64,000 nt of DNA from Megachile rotundata. Lineage: Eukaryota; Arthropoda; Insecta; Hymenoptera; Megachilidae. This document shows positions 23,192-33,010 of the stretch, piece by piece; position 1 is the stretch's first letter; each line of letters opens with the position of its first letter. The position numbers and the translations under genes were made by a program. The notes beneath the pieces are model-generated. The model made no database searches and was not told the DNA's origin. It was given only the letters and a program-made list of their open reading frames with translations. Where the stretch lies: assembly GCF_050947335.1 (NCBI RefSeq), contig NC_134983.1:2914001-2978000 (forward strand). Direction: 5' to 3'.

Positions 23192-24067
23192 CCGTAAATG
23201 TTAAAGAGATCTCTACCGTAAATGTTAAAATTGTATCCCCAATACTGGGGGGATCCCCCTCGAAATCAGTCAAGAATGAAACACGATCGGTCGCCGAAAC
23301 GACGAGGATCGAATATCGGTGAGACACATATTAATGCAAGCAAAGGAAAAGATTGTAACTTTCTTATTTCTTACTACTTTTTCATGAAACTTTTACTGTT
23401 GTATTTGTCTAGATTTCCTGATTAAAATGATACCAAACATAATATAATTACGTTAACAATTATGTGTGTAACGAGTGATTAAAGTTTTTAACATAAAAGA
23501 GGACGACGAATGGAAAAGAAAGAGAAGCAGAAGGTTGACGCGTTCGGCAAACATGAAACACTCGTGCGTCTTCTGTCTTTTAAATTCAAAAATCAAAATT
23601 CTTTATTTTTGGGGTTTCATCAATGAAGCTTTGATTATCGTATTCGTCTCGTTTTTCTGATTAAAATGGTACCAAACACGGTATAATTAAAATCATAATT
23701 ACTTGTATAGCAAGCCTTTAGAAGGAATTCGCACCTTTACCGTAAATGTTACATCCCAAACTTTTATGGCTTGTTACATAAGTAATTACGATCGTAATCA
23801 TATCGTGTTTGGTGTCATTTTAATCAGAAAAATGAGACAAATACGATGGTAAAAGTTCCATTGACGAAAAACCAAAAATAAAGAATTTTATTTTTTAAAT
23901 TTAAAAGACAGAACACACACGAGTCTTTCATGTTTGCCGAACTCTCGAGACTCTAACCCTCCTTGTCTTTTATATTGCTGGTTTTTTTTACGTTCGACAC
24001 ACTACAAAGAATGTAGGACTTCTACTGTAAATGTTACAATCGAGACCGGCAAAAGTAACATTTACGG
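23192..24067. mobile_element. Foldback unit 2 (876 bp)
   Basis: The unit ends are CCGTAAATGTTA (23192-23203) and its perfect inverse (24056-24067). The same three-block scaffold starts at about 23422, 23661 and 23803. The arms are clearly inverted copies: CGGCAAACATGAAA.. near 23545 pairs with TTTCATGTTTGCCG near 23930. The palindrome centre lies near 23735. Where unit 1 carries ATATACGCAAA motifs, this unit carries GTAAATGTTAC motifs. Confidence 0.75.
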
Positions 24068-24095
24068 ACAGAATTCTGTATAGAATATTCACTGT

Positions 24096-24880
24096 ATTTA
24101 GAAAAAAGAGTTCTTAAGGTATCGATCTTTTGAAACTTTCTGTGTGATGTGCGCGGCTTGTAAGTTGGCAGCTGGGATGAATATGAGTTTTTTCAATTCG
24201 CGTACCAACTTACCAAACACGCATTTGGTAAGTAAGGTACTTATTTGGGATTCTATTCTACAGAAATTGAAAAATTATAATAAATATAATAAAAAATGAT
24301 TGATTTAAAAGTATTTATTGATAAAATATTGATCATTCGATGTTGGTCCAAGTTTTTAAAAACGTCAGTTTTCAAGTGCAATATAATACACCAAAAAATA
24401 CTTAATGAATATTGAATCAATATTTAACAATTACATCATTAAAAATCGAGGTCTTCTTTCACAAACCGCGTATAATCTATTAATTTGAACGAATTATCAC
24501 ATAAATTCATTCTCTTGTTCTATGAAATTGATAAGTTTATAAAAACACATATATTTGATATCTTATGTCAAATCTTTAATTATGCCAGTTACAGATATCT
24601 AATTATCCTTGTTCGTGTTATCTTGAAGAGAACAATTTTTGAAACACTTAATCAAATACTCGCAACTTCAAGGTCTGAAGGTTTTGATCACTTCATCACT
24701 TATAATCAAAGGCAATAAACAATTGGCTGCTAGAGGGTACATTTATATTATTGCTACTCTATTTAATCAAACAGGTGCTATTAAGTTATATGCACATTTA
24801 TAACCCCGACAGGATTTAATCTTTCAGTACACCGCATAAAAATGTTCATTGACCCTACGATCGATTTGTGACTAGCTGGA
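24096..24880. other. AT-rich non-coding DNA
   Basis: No gene or element was recognised. A 77-codon frame at 24485-24718 has the Phe/Ile/Tyr composition of chance frames. Confidence 0.5.
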
Positions 24881-25340
24881 ACGTGTTAATTGACTTTCTC
24901 GTTAACGAAAGGCAACTCCGGTCCGCGTCGTTCCAACTGCAATATTTCACCGGAATGCCTGATACGCGGCTTACTAATTGGCTAAATTAATTACGAGACA
25001 CCGACTTGTAATTTATCGACTGATACGCGAATACTTTCGTCGGGGCTTACGACACTCGACGTGTACGCTACTGTAACGCGGTACATGTGCGTCACTGTAT
25101 ATACAAGTGTACGAAGCGTATAGGTATGTAACCGAGGGGGCAGGCGCCGCTTGTTTCACTTTTTTTCTCCTCTGGGCCCTTCGAGAAATCTACAAGGCCC
25201 CGGTTGAAAAGAACCAGCCCCATTTTTCACCGTATCAGGGCAGATAAGATTGCACGGAAATAAAGGACGTATAAAAGCGCGGTGATTCTTGGCGAAACCT
25301 ACAAGTACTCTCCGTGTACGCTGAACACAAATTCGATGAA
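24880..25340. other. GC-richer island with a TATA-like box
   Basis: Higher GC and several CpG-containing words stand out, ending in a stretch with a GATA word and a TATA box. It may be a promoter or enhancer. The minus-strand 76-codon frame here has no recognised product. Confidence 0.35.
25270..25277 (+). promoter_or_regulatory. TATA box candidate (TATAAAAG)
   Basis: TATAAAAG is a consensus TATA element and is followed by GC-rich sequence (CGCGGTG), as at many insect core promoters. No clear initiator or downstream coding exon is visible, so support is weak. Confidence 0.25.
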
Positions 25341-25581
25341 AAACAAATTTACGATTCAGCTTACACATACTTCTATTTATAAACAAAATAATTCAAAATT
25401 TCATATCGTGTATTCGGTAGTACAATGACATTATTTCTCCTTTTTGTCATAAACATTAATAATTAGATAGAAAGATTGTAAATTGCAACGCACAATTGTA
25501 GTTCAATATCAGTAAATAACATAAAAATCCATAAATAAAAGTTACTACAGTAACTCAGCTAATAAAGTAAGGTTTAAGTAA

Positions 25582-25790
25582 TTAATAATGTTCATAAAAA
25601 ACTCTTATTTCGACATATTTATCACAGGTTATGTGATGAATTTTTTCTTTGACTGTACACTTCACATGAGCTCCATCTTCAGATCCGCTACACTGTATCC
25701 AATCTTCGCTAAATGATTCTTTACAAATGATGTACTCAGTGACTTGTTCATCAAAGTCTGTCTTCGTGGTAGGTAAATTATTTTGCTTAA
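25582..25790 (-). pseudogene. Pogo-like transposase C-terminal zinc-finger relic
   Basis: The minus-strand frame contains CKESFSEDWIQCSGSED, then GAHVKCTVKEK and HHITCDKYVE. This matches the layout of the PHD-like zinc finger at the C-terminus of insect pogo/Tigger-type transposases: C-x2-C spacing, a WIQC core, WAHxxC, then a YxCDxC end. Several expected residues are changed, including a Cys to Ser after WIQC, a Trp to Gly in the WAH motif, and a Cys to Tyr at the end. The frame has no upstream catalytic domain here, and a Lys-rich stretch lies just upstream in another frame. It is a decayed fragment. Family assignment is from memory of the motif only. Confidence 0.5.
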
Positions 25791-26500
25791 TTTATTTCAT
25801 CTCTTAACCTTCCTTTTATCTTGATATTTTTTATATTTCTTTCGTACCTTCTAAAGTTTTTCTTGTTTCTGATTTTAATCTTCCCCTTATCTATGTTTCT
25901 TTTTTTGAGAACATTTTCTATAAAAAGTATTGATGTTGAAATTTTAGATTATTGATTTTGTTGTTCTTCCTTTGTTATCCTTCTAAAATATTATTTGTAA
26001 TTAAAGTACAATTGAAGTACTAAAATCAGGATATATTTTAAATTTTAATATTAATATACTGTCAATTTTATTTAAGATTTTTATCCTGCCCTCAGTACGA
26101 TTTACATAATCGTACTGTATATCAGTAAACATAAAATTAAGAAAAGAGATCAGAAGAAAAGCAATAAAATTAATAGAAGTTTAAAGAACTGCGACATTAA
26201 GATACACACGAAACATTTAGTGTAATGTATCATATCCATGCTAAGTTATAGTGATATTAACATTAAAATGTTGTATATCAAATCTACACTAAATTTGAGT
26301 GATGTTTATATTAAAACTTACCAGGCTATAATATACACTTATATTGAAATAAAAAATGAGGTCGAACAATAAACAAACGAATGATGAAACGTATATTAAT
26401 ATACGAATCTTTTATTTCCGTAAAAATCAACACAGATTTCAAGAAAAGTATTTTACCAAATTTTGTAATTTGTAAAACTAAGAAACGAATGAGCTCAAAT
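25791..26500. other. AT-rich non-coding DNA
   Basis: Apart from the Lys-rich remnant beside the transposase relic (about 25800-25920, minus strand), nothing was recognised. Confidence 0.45.
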
Positions 26501-26536
26501 GCCCCGTTAGTGACAAACGAGTAGAAGATGAACTAA

Positions 26537-26791
26537 TATTACAAAGTTCAAGCAACTTGGTCGAAAGGCAACAAACGGTCCATCGATACCGATCCGGTCA
26601 CGACCGAACCAGTCCAACGAATTCCGTTTGTAATGCAAGGCAAAAGGGGTCGAGAGAAAATCCTCGGTGTCGAGCGGAGGAAGATAGAAAGGGAACATCA
26701 ACGTTGGGCTGTGCAGGAAGTAGTCTTAGGATCGTTAAGTAATTTCCCTGTCGGATTACCAGGACTGGAGATTATGAAGAGGGTACTCTAA
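26537..26791 (+). CDS. Likely coding exon, unknown product
   Basis: A plus-strand frame is open from a TAA at 26534-26536 to a TAA at 26789-26791, about 84 codons. It reads like a real protein: a mid part RIPFVMQGKRGREKI, then ERRKIEREHQRWAVQEVV and LGSLSNFPVGLPGLEIMKRV before the stop. The first ATG is about halfway in, which suits an internal or terminal exon better than a first exon. Overlapping frames on both strands (26557-26742 plus, 26507-26701 minus) look poorer. A consensus-like donor (ACA followed by GTGAGTAA) lies 45 bases after the stop. I do not recognise the family. It could be a 3' coding exon with its UTR or a fortunate chance frame in a GC-richer island. Confidence 0.4.
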   Translation, partial: YYKVQATWSKGNKRSIDTDPVTTEPVQRIPFVMQGKRGREKILGVERRKIEREHQRWAVQEVVLGSLSNFPVGLPGLEIMKRVL

Positions 26792-26938
26792 GCGCGGTGT
26801 CAAACAGAAAAAGCGAGGAACGAAGAGAAAAACAGTGAGTAATTCGAAAGATCCTTTTTGTGGAGAACAAGAGTGACGTTCAAGAAAAGAGTGACTTGAA
26901 TACATACGCACACAAACGCAAACGCGTACGAGTACAGT

Positions 26939-27103
26939 ATGCACCCACCAGCGAAATCCGATTATGGATTTTCGTGTGGACGTTGCCTCAAAACTGCCTC
27001 TAAACCGTTTCGATCAGCCGACCGGCCCGTGTCGACGATCTCGAAGGACTTGAAGAATTTCTTAACCCTTTGGACACGACGTTTCGATGGGCTAGCCCCG
27101 TGA
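26939..27103 (+). CDS. Short open frame downstream of the 26.5-kb exon
   Basis: ATG at 26939, 54 codons, stop at 27101-27103. The peptide begins MHPPAKSDYGFSCGRCLK and includes DLKNFLTLWTRRFDGLAP. It is protein-like in composition but short. A 103-codon frame is open on the opposite strand (26962-27273), so the coding strand is uncertain. A donor-like CG-GTGAGTAAC lies at about 27124. It may belong to the same gene as the preceding exon. Confidence 0.2.
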   Translation: MHPPAKSDYGFSCGRCLKTASKPFRSADRPVSTISKDLKNFLTLWTRRFDGLAP

Positions 27104-27299
27104 AACTTAAATGGGCGTAATTCGGTGAGTAACGACTTACCGAAAAGGATGGGGATCATCAGAAAGCATCGTAAGGAGCTTAAGCAGCTGACCCTAAAGC
27201 AGTCGGTCGGTGTCATCTTCTTGCCACTTGCTCCCAGTTGTTTTCGGTTCGCCGTGATTGCACGGTAATCCATTAACTGGCAGAAAATTAACTCGTGGG

Positions 27300-27710
27300 T
27301 TCAAGAGAGTTTTATAGGCTGAGAAACTGACAAACAGATTTTAATGGAATTTTGTATACCGATAGATGTAATTTTATTACCTAACGATAATTTTAGTACC
27401 TAAAATTATTCGGTTCAATTCTTGCGAGATGTAGGTATCCGAGAAATAGGATACTAATTAGAGTACTTTTATTTTGGTAGTTTGACAGTTTTCGAATTTT
27501 AAGAAAAGTTGCATTTCATTTATATTATTTTCATTTGCGTAACTTGAAATACTGAACAATAAGCTTTTTCTTAAGAAATTTTTATAATTTTTAATGAAAA
27601 TTTACTGTAGCTCAAGATTATTGGGTGTTCATAAATTGTGTAATAAGGTTTGGTATTACAATGATATCTGCCATAATTAGTCACAAAATATGTTAACGTT
27701 TGAGGTTATA
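27300..27710. other. AT-rich non-coding DNA
   Basis: Nothing was recognised in this interval. Confidence 0.5.
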
Positions 27711-27714
27711 GTGT

Positions 27715-27865
27715 ACGCTGTGGAATTTGGAAAGTGAGATATTCAGAAATTTGGAAAATGAAAAATTTAGAAATTTGATTTGAAAATTTATAAAGCTGAA
27801 AATGAAGAATTAGGTAATTTAGGAATGTAATAGTTTGGAAATGAACAATTTCAAACGAGTTTGGA
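27715..27865. repeat. Degenerate AAATT array 3
   Basis: A short array of GAAATTTGG / GAAAATGAA type words with purine linkers on the plus strand, the opposite polarity to array 1. Confidence 0.6.
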
Positions 27866-27869
27866 TTTG

Positions 27870-29970
27870 GAAAAATATATTAGGTGTAACATTTAAATAT
27901 AATTATCTAATCATTTTTGTATGATACAAAAACTAGTTTTACATAATTTTAATATATTTTTTCGTACAAAATTAAATTTTCGTATCAAATATATCTGTAA
28001 AGTTTCATAGTTAATTTCCTATAAAGTAGCTATTCTGCTTATACTCTAACGAAACAACTGCTTTTGCTTCTTTATCATTTAGATAAGCCTTTTATCATAT
28101 CCGTTGTAACATTCTATGCGTAATATTGAATTTTTTTTCCTCTATTTTGTCTATTATGTTATCTGTGTATTACACGTGCTATGATGTCCGCACATTATGG
28201 CAGATAAAACAGTGTTTGGAATGTTTTCCCTGGAACTCTGTGAATTCTATTGCTATTACGTGTACTGATTAAATTTATGACACATTTGTGGCCAAAAAAA
28301 ATTTATCGGATGTACGAATTAGCTTTAATTTCAATTTACTTATAACTAAATTTCCATCCTTGAAAAAATAAATATAAATTAATATTTAATTAATTACATT
28401 TATAACTGAAAATATTAAATTAACTTTCTAATAGAAAATTAAATGCTAACTATAAATTTAAACACGTTAAATGGAATATAATTCTTTAATCAAAAATATA
28501 AAAAATTTAATTAAAGTTAAAATTAAGGTAATTGAAAAACTTTCTGATTAAAATTAACTTTCATTCTTTAATTTGACAAACTTATTTTATATTTTTAGTT
28601 TGCACGTCATTCAATAAACAATTACATTTCAATTTTTAAATAAAAAATTTTTTTATCGATTATAATCTAATAATTTAATTATGAATAAAATGATTAAAGA
28701 TTTCAAGACTTTAAGCATTTGGTGTAATAAATAATGAAAAAAAAACGTAAAGAAATATGTAAAGTTTAAATATACAAATCTTATTATTAGATAGAAATAA
28801 AAAGTTATTAATCTCCTAGATGAGGTTAATATTCAACTACCTGTTGCAGGATTGTTATTAAATACAAAACAAGAATTGCACACTATAAGAAGCTTTAGGA
28901 AAAAATAAATAAGAAAGATAATCATATAGTTGAAAATTGTGTAAGAGAAATTAATCAAGCCAGAAAATATAGAAACGTGTAAGGACGATAAATTAGATTA
29001 ACGAAGGAGGCATAAATACTATACATATTATATAAAGTTGTTTACGAAGAAAATAGTACAATTGAAAATTAAAAATGACAGTAAACCAAATCCAATATTA
29101 TATTATCATACATTAGTAAAGAACATTATATTACATTAATTATCAATGATTATATTATTATAATATGATTATTATATTAAAACGTTATATTAATATACTA
29201 TGACTATATTAATAAAGAACAAATACGTCCAATTATAGAAAAAATTTAAACAGTTCAGGAAAAACAGAAATTAATATCAATTCAGTATTTCGTAAAGACG
29301 CGATGATAAGAGAAGTAGGTATTTGCCCATAAAAGGGTTAAAATGTTAACGTATCTGTAGCAGAATCTATGTATATAGAATCGAGAAGGCGACGTTTCTC
29401 TAAATGACGTTCAACGAACGTTGACAAAAGCAAGGGTTAAATGAAAGGCATTTGTTACTCGAAACATTCGCAGTGTTCCCAACGATTAACTTCTCTGCAA
29501 TTTTAATTTGTACGCGTGTGGCCTCTTGTCTCTATATGACACGAGCAATCAACAAAGTAATATACTTGAATGCTCATGCAGTACAAACGAGTTCAAGCTG
29601 CTAATTCAATGTTTCATGCTCTCTATACATATTTCACCACGCCGATCGATTGAAAATTCATCATTTTAATAACGAGTAAACAGTATTCATTGTATTGAGG
29701 ATTTGAAAATTTGATCATTTCTAATTAATGATTTCCTTAATTTTGTTAAGTGTATTATAAAATTTTGGACAAATAAAGTAAAATAGTGGAAATAAATATG
29801 AACTGTTCTGGTTATTTACTTGTTATTTACACAAAATTCAATTGCATAATACGTTTTACCAATTTGAATAGCTTTTCATGAGATTATGATTTTTGGTACA
29901 ATTTTCGAACTAATATGATTCAAGCATGAACATAACATTCACTGTAATATTTAAGAAATAATATTTCATT
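27870..29970. other. Very AT-rich non-coding DNA
   Basis: Runs of TTAATTAAT, TTAAATT and TATATTA words are common (28330-28730 and 29080-29230). No gene or element was recognised. Confidence 0.55.
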
Positions 29971-29973
29971 ATA

Positions 29974-30867
29974 CGAGGTGTGACCCAAAAGAAACGAGAC
30001 TAGGTGTGTAGTTTGAAAAAACAATGGAATTGGCAGCAATTGTTTTTGTGGCATCATCCCACATACCTCCTCTATCCATGTTACCAATTTCGATTGAATC
30101 GGTCATACCATTTGGAAGTATTGCGTTATTTAGTGAACACGTGCAACTGCATTCTGTCGGAAAAATGTCGAACGTAAAAACCGAACAACGAATAAACATC
30201 AAGTTTTTTGTAAAATTTGTTGAAATCCGTTGTAACATGTGAAGAGACATGGATTTTTATCTATGACCCAGAAAGTAAGCGTCAGTCAATGCAGTGGAAA
30301 TCTCCAGGATCCCCAAAACCCAAAAAAGCACGCATGTCAAAATCAAAATTCGACATTAATGGAATTGCAATGATTGAGTGCTTTCCCAGTGGTCTGACTG
30401 TTAACTAACACTATTACATTGAAGTGCTAAAAAGACTTCGTGAAAAAAATAAGAAAAAAAGCCATAGTTGTGGAGCGATGGATGGCTATTGCACCAGGAC
30501 AATGCACCCGCTCACACGGCACTGTCTGTCAAGTAGTTTCTGACCAGCAAAAATATTTCTGTGATGGGGCATCCTCCTTATTCACCTGATTTGGCTCTAT
30601 GCGATTTTTTTTATTTCCTAAAGTTAAATTTTGCTTAAAGGGAACCCATTTTACCTCAGTTGAAGAGGTACAGGCAGAAATGGAGAATCTTTCGAAACGA
30701 CTTCCAAAAACCTCGTTCCAGAACTGTTATCAGCAATGGCAGCACCGAATGCAAAAGTGTATGAATGCTGAAGGGGACTACTTTGAAATTGATAATGTCA
30801 CAGAGAACTAATTCTGAGGGTACAATGATTTATTGGACTAGTCTCTTTTCTTCTGGGTCACACAGCG
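29974..30867 (+). mobile_element. Internally deleted mariner-family transposon
   Basis: Terminal inverted repeats CGAGGTGTGACCCAAAAGAA and CGCTGTGTGACCCAGAAGAA agree at 25 of 29 positions when extended. A TA dinucleotide flanks both ends (29972-29973 and 30868-30869), as expected for Tc1/mariner insertion. The element is 894 bp, against about 1.3 kb for a full-length mariner. The interior encodes pieces of a DD34D transposase on the plus strand. Nearby AAATT array 4 starts just outside its right end. Confidence 0.93.
30165..30811 (+). pseudogene. Mariner transposase pseudogene
   Basis: An N-terminal scrap starting MSNVKTEQRINIKFFVKFV (ATG 30165) is joined directly to the first catalytic block, so most of the DNA-binding domain is missing. 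The first block reads EETWIFIYDPESKRQSMQW, where the family usually has an Asp (GDETW). The second catalytic block (HQDNAPAHTALS, about 30492-30530) and the third (PYSPDLALCDFFLFPK, about 30577-30625) keep their Asp residues. A TAA follows LTVN at 30405-30407, later blocks lie in other frames, and a further stop follows SVK. The C-terminal part ends at 30811. It cannot make an active enzyme. Confidence 0.9.
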
Positions 30868-30924
30868 TATAAGAATATAAAGTGCATCTCTGAACTGAAG
30901 AAAAAATTTATGTACGATACTTTT

Positions 30925-31145
30925 TAATTTAAATTTCATTAATAAAATATTTAAAAAATTGGACAATTGAAAATTTAAAATATTTGAAAATCTGAATGTT
31001 TAAAAATTTGGAGACTTGAAAATATAAAATTTTGACTAACTAAAAACTTGAAAATAAAAAATTTTTAAATTTCGAAAAGATGAAAGTTTAGAGTTTAGGA
31101 ATTAAAAAATTGTAATCGAAAGTTAAAAAGTTTTAGATTTAAATA
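30925..31145. repeat. Degenerate AAATT array 4
   Basis: Purine-linker polarity (GAAAATTT, GGAGACTTGAAAA). The array begins about 55 bp beyond the mariner right end. Confidence 0.65.
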
Positions 31146-31149
31146 ACTT

Positions 31150-32220
31150 TCTTATTCGAGAGAAATGTCACCTGTAATTTTCTTAAATTACTATTTTTCG
31201 ATTTCCTTGTGCCAAAATTACAACCAAATTACTATTTCAAAAACCGTGCGCTTCTATTATAAATAACTTTAATTACAGAAATTGAATGGAATTTATAGAA
31301 AATAAATTATACTAAATTTAGATTAGATTGCAGGAAGTAATAAATTATATCAGAATCAGTAGTTATTCTTCATTTCATTTCAAACTCAAACCAAACGATG
31401 CTCTGCATGATCCAAGATGCATCATGAATGAGCACGGGTTACCCACAAAGTATAGATTGTGTTATATACATGACTCAGCTTGATCGTGCAAATATAAAAA
31501 GAAACACACGAGTGCTTTATTTAAAGTCCATGTGATTCAAAATTTTTGGATTCCAAAAGTGAAGAAAAACAATCAAAAGTTCAACCATTTCAAGCTACAT
31601 GCCTCTTAAAAATCACAAAATACTCGCTGCCAGCATTGCTCGATAAACACACGGTTGAAAGATTAATATCACACGAAACGCCGTTATACACGATCGTAGT
31701 ATGAAATCTGTACGTTCCAACGAATCTATCAATCATAGCAATGTGCATTCTGATTTATCGAGCTTAATCACTTCTATGCATAGTAGGTAGCAGGATCACA
31801 AATACATAATAATGCGTATCTCAAGTTGAGGGTAGGTTGACTGCTAATGCAAAACCGAATCGCGATGCTTAACGTAATTACTAGTCATTTATCAAGGAAT
31901 CCTTCCTGGAATTCGTACCACGATCAGTATTTGTAACTGGCTAATATATTGTTCCCGAAGAATTCTCCTGATGAATACAGGTTTAGCCCCTTCAGCCGCA
32001 GCCATTAAATAAAATACCCGGCTACCGCTCATTGAATACCGATTACAGTAGAGATTTCATTTTATGATTGCATTGAAATCCACCATTTTTAGGAAAATCT
32101 ATTTTCTCCACCGTTGGATATCATAATCTATGTTGAATATTCATAGACCATATGCTTGATGTCACAGAAGAGGAAGAAAAGTGACGGGTACTGATAAGCT
32201 GACAATTACGCGGATTAAAA
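31150..32220. other. Non-coding DNA, nothing recognised
   Basis: The composition is mixed, with no convincing frame, RNA or element. Confidence 0.45.
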
Positions 32221-32224
32221 TTTT

Positions 32225-33010
32225 GGATTGATAAATCGCTAAATTTTTGTATTTTTATACTTTGAGATTTCAAGATTCATCATATACCGAAATTAAAAGT
32301 TTACAAATTTATTTAATATTGACACGTTTTGAAATTTTGAAACTTATACGTATCAAATTTAAAAATTTTTAAATTTACAAATTTGTGAAGTTGTGAAATT
32401 GTAAATTTATGAATTTATGTATTTGTACATTTGTATATTTGAGAAATTCAAAATTGCTGTATCTATAAAATTGTACATTTATGATTTACACAAATTCCTA
32501 ATATTTCAATTTCTTAACTTTCTAATTTTACAAATTTTCTAGTTTTCTAGTTTTCTAATTCTTTGATTTTTCAATATCCTAATTTCTTAATTTCTTAATC
32601 TCATAAAATATCTAATTACATAATTTTCCAACTCCCTAACTTTCTAATTTCTAGACACTTAAATCATCAAATTTTTCACTTTCTAATTTGATAGTATTAC
32701 AATTAGAAAAAGGTTAAATTTTTATGAATGCAAATTTCATACTTAAAAATTTTCAAATTATCAAGTTTCTAGATATCTAACTTCTTGTTTATTATTTTTT
32801 TTTTAAATAGAGATTAAAATCACATCAATATTGTAAGTTATTAGCGACTGTCTATTAATTTTGAAAACTTGAGTGTTTAATACCTTAAAAATTTTAAAGT
32901 TTGCCAACTGAAGATCTGAATTTTTGTTCAAATTTCCAAGTTTCCAAATTGCTGAATCCTCAGATTTTCAAATCATCGACATTACAAATTTCCAAGTTTG
33001 AAAATTAACA
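32225..33010. repeat. Degenerate AAATT array 5, the longest
   Basis: Nearly 800 bp of AAATT, TTTCTAATT and TTTGTAAATT words. Linkers change from mixed to pyrimidine-rich along the array. A short interruption lies at about 32800-32880. Confidence 0.7.

Larger units (their letters stand above)
22299..24095. mobile_element. Tandem pair of foldback units within an inverted outer pair
   Basis: The outer ends ACAGTG..ATTCTATA (22299-22315) and their inverted partner (24079-24095) match at 14 of 17 bases. Between them lie two related units in the same orientation, 22311-23183 and 23192-24067. Each has three TAAAATGANACCAAACA blocks, two forward and one inverted. Short GC hairpins of the CCCCAATACTGGGG type lie near each left end. 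No coding region is seen, and the frames at 22821-23009, 23222-23425 and 23475-23660 are shadows. Confidence 0.7.

Noticed and set aside
30024..30250. Plus and minus frames at the left of the mariner
   Set aside because: The minus frame and the first part of the plus frame are the element's untranslated left region. Only the part from 30165 resembles transposase.
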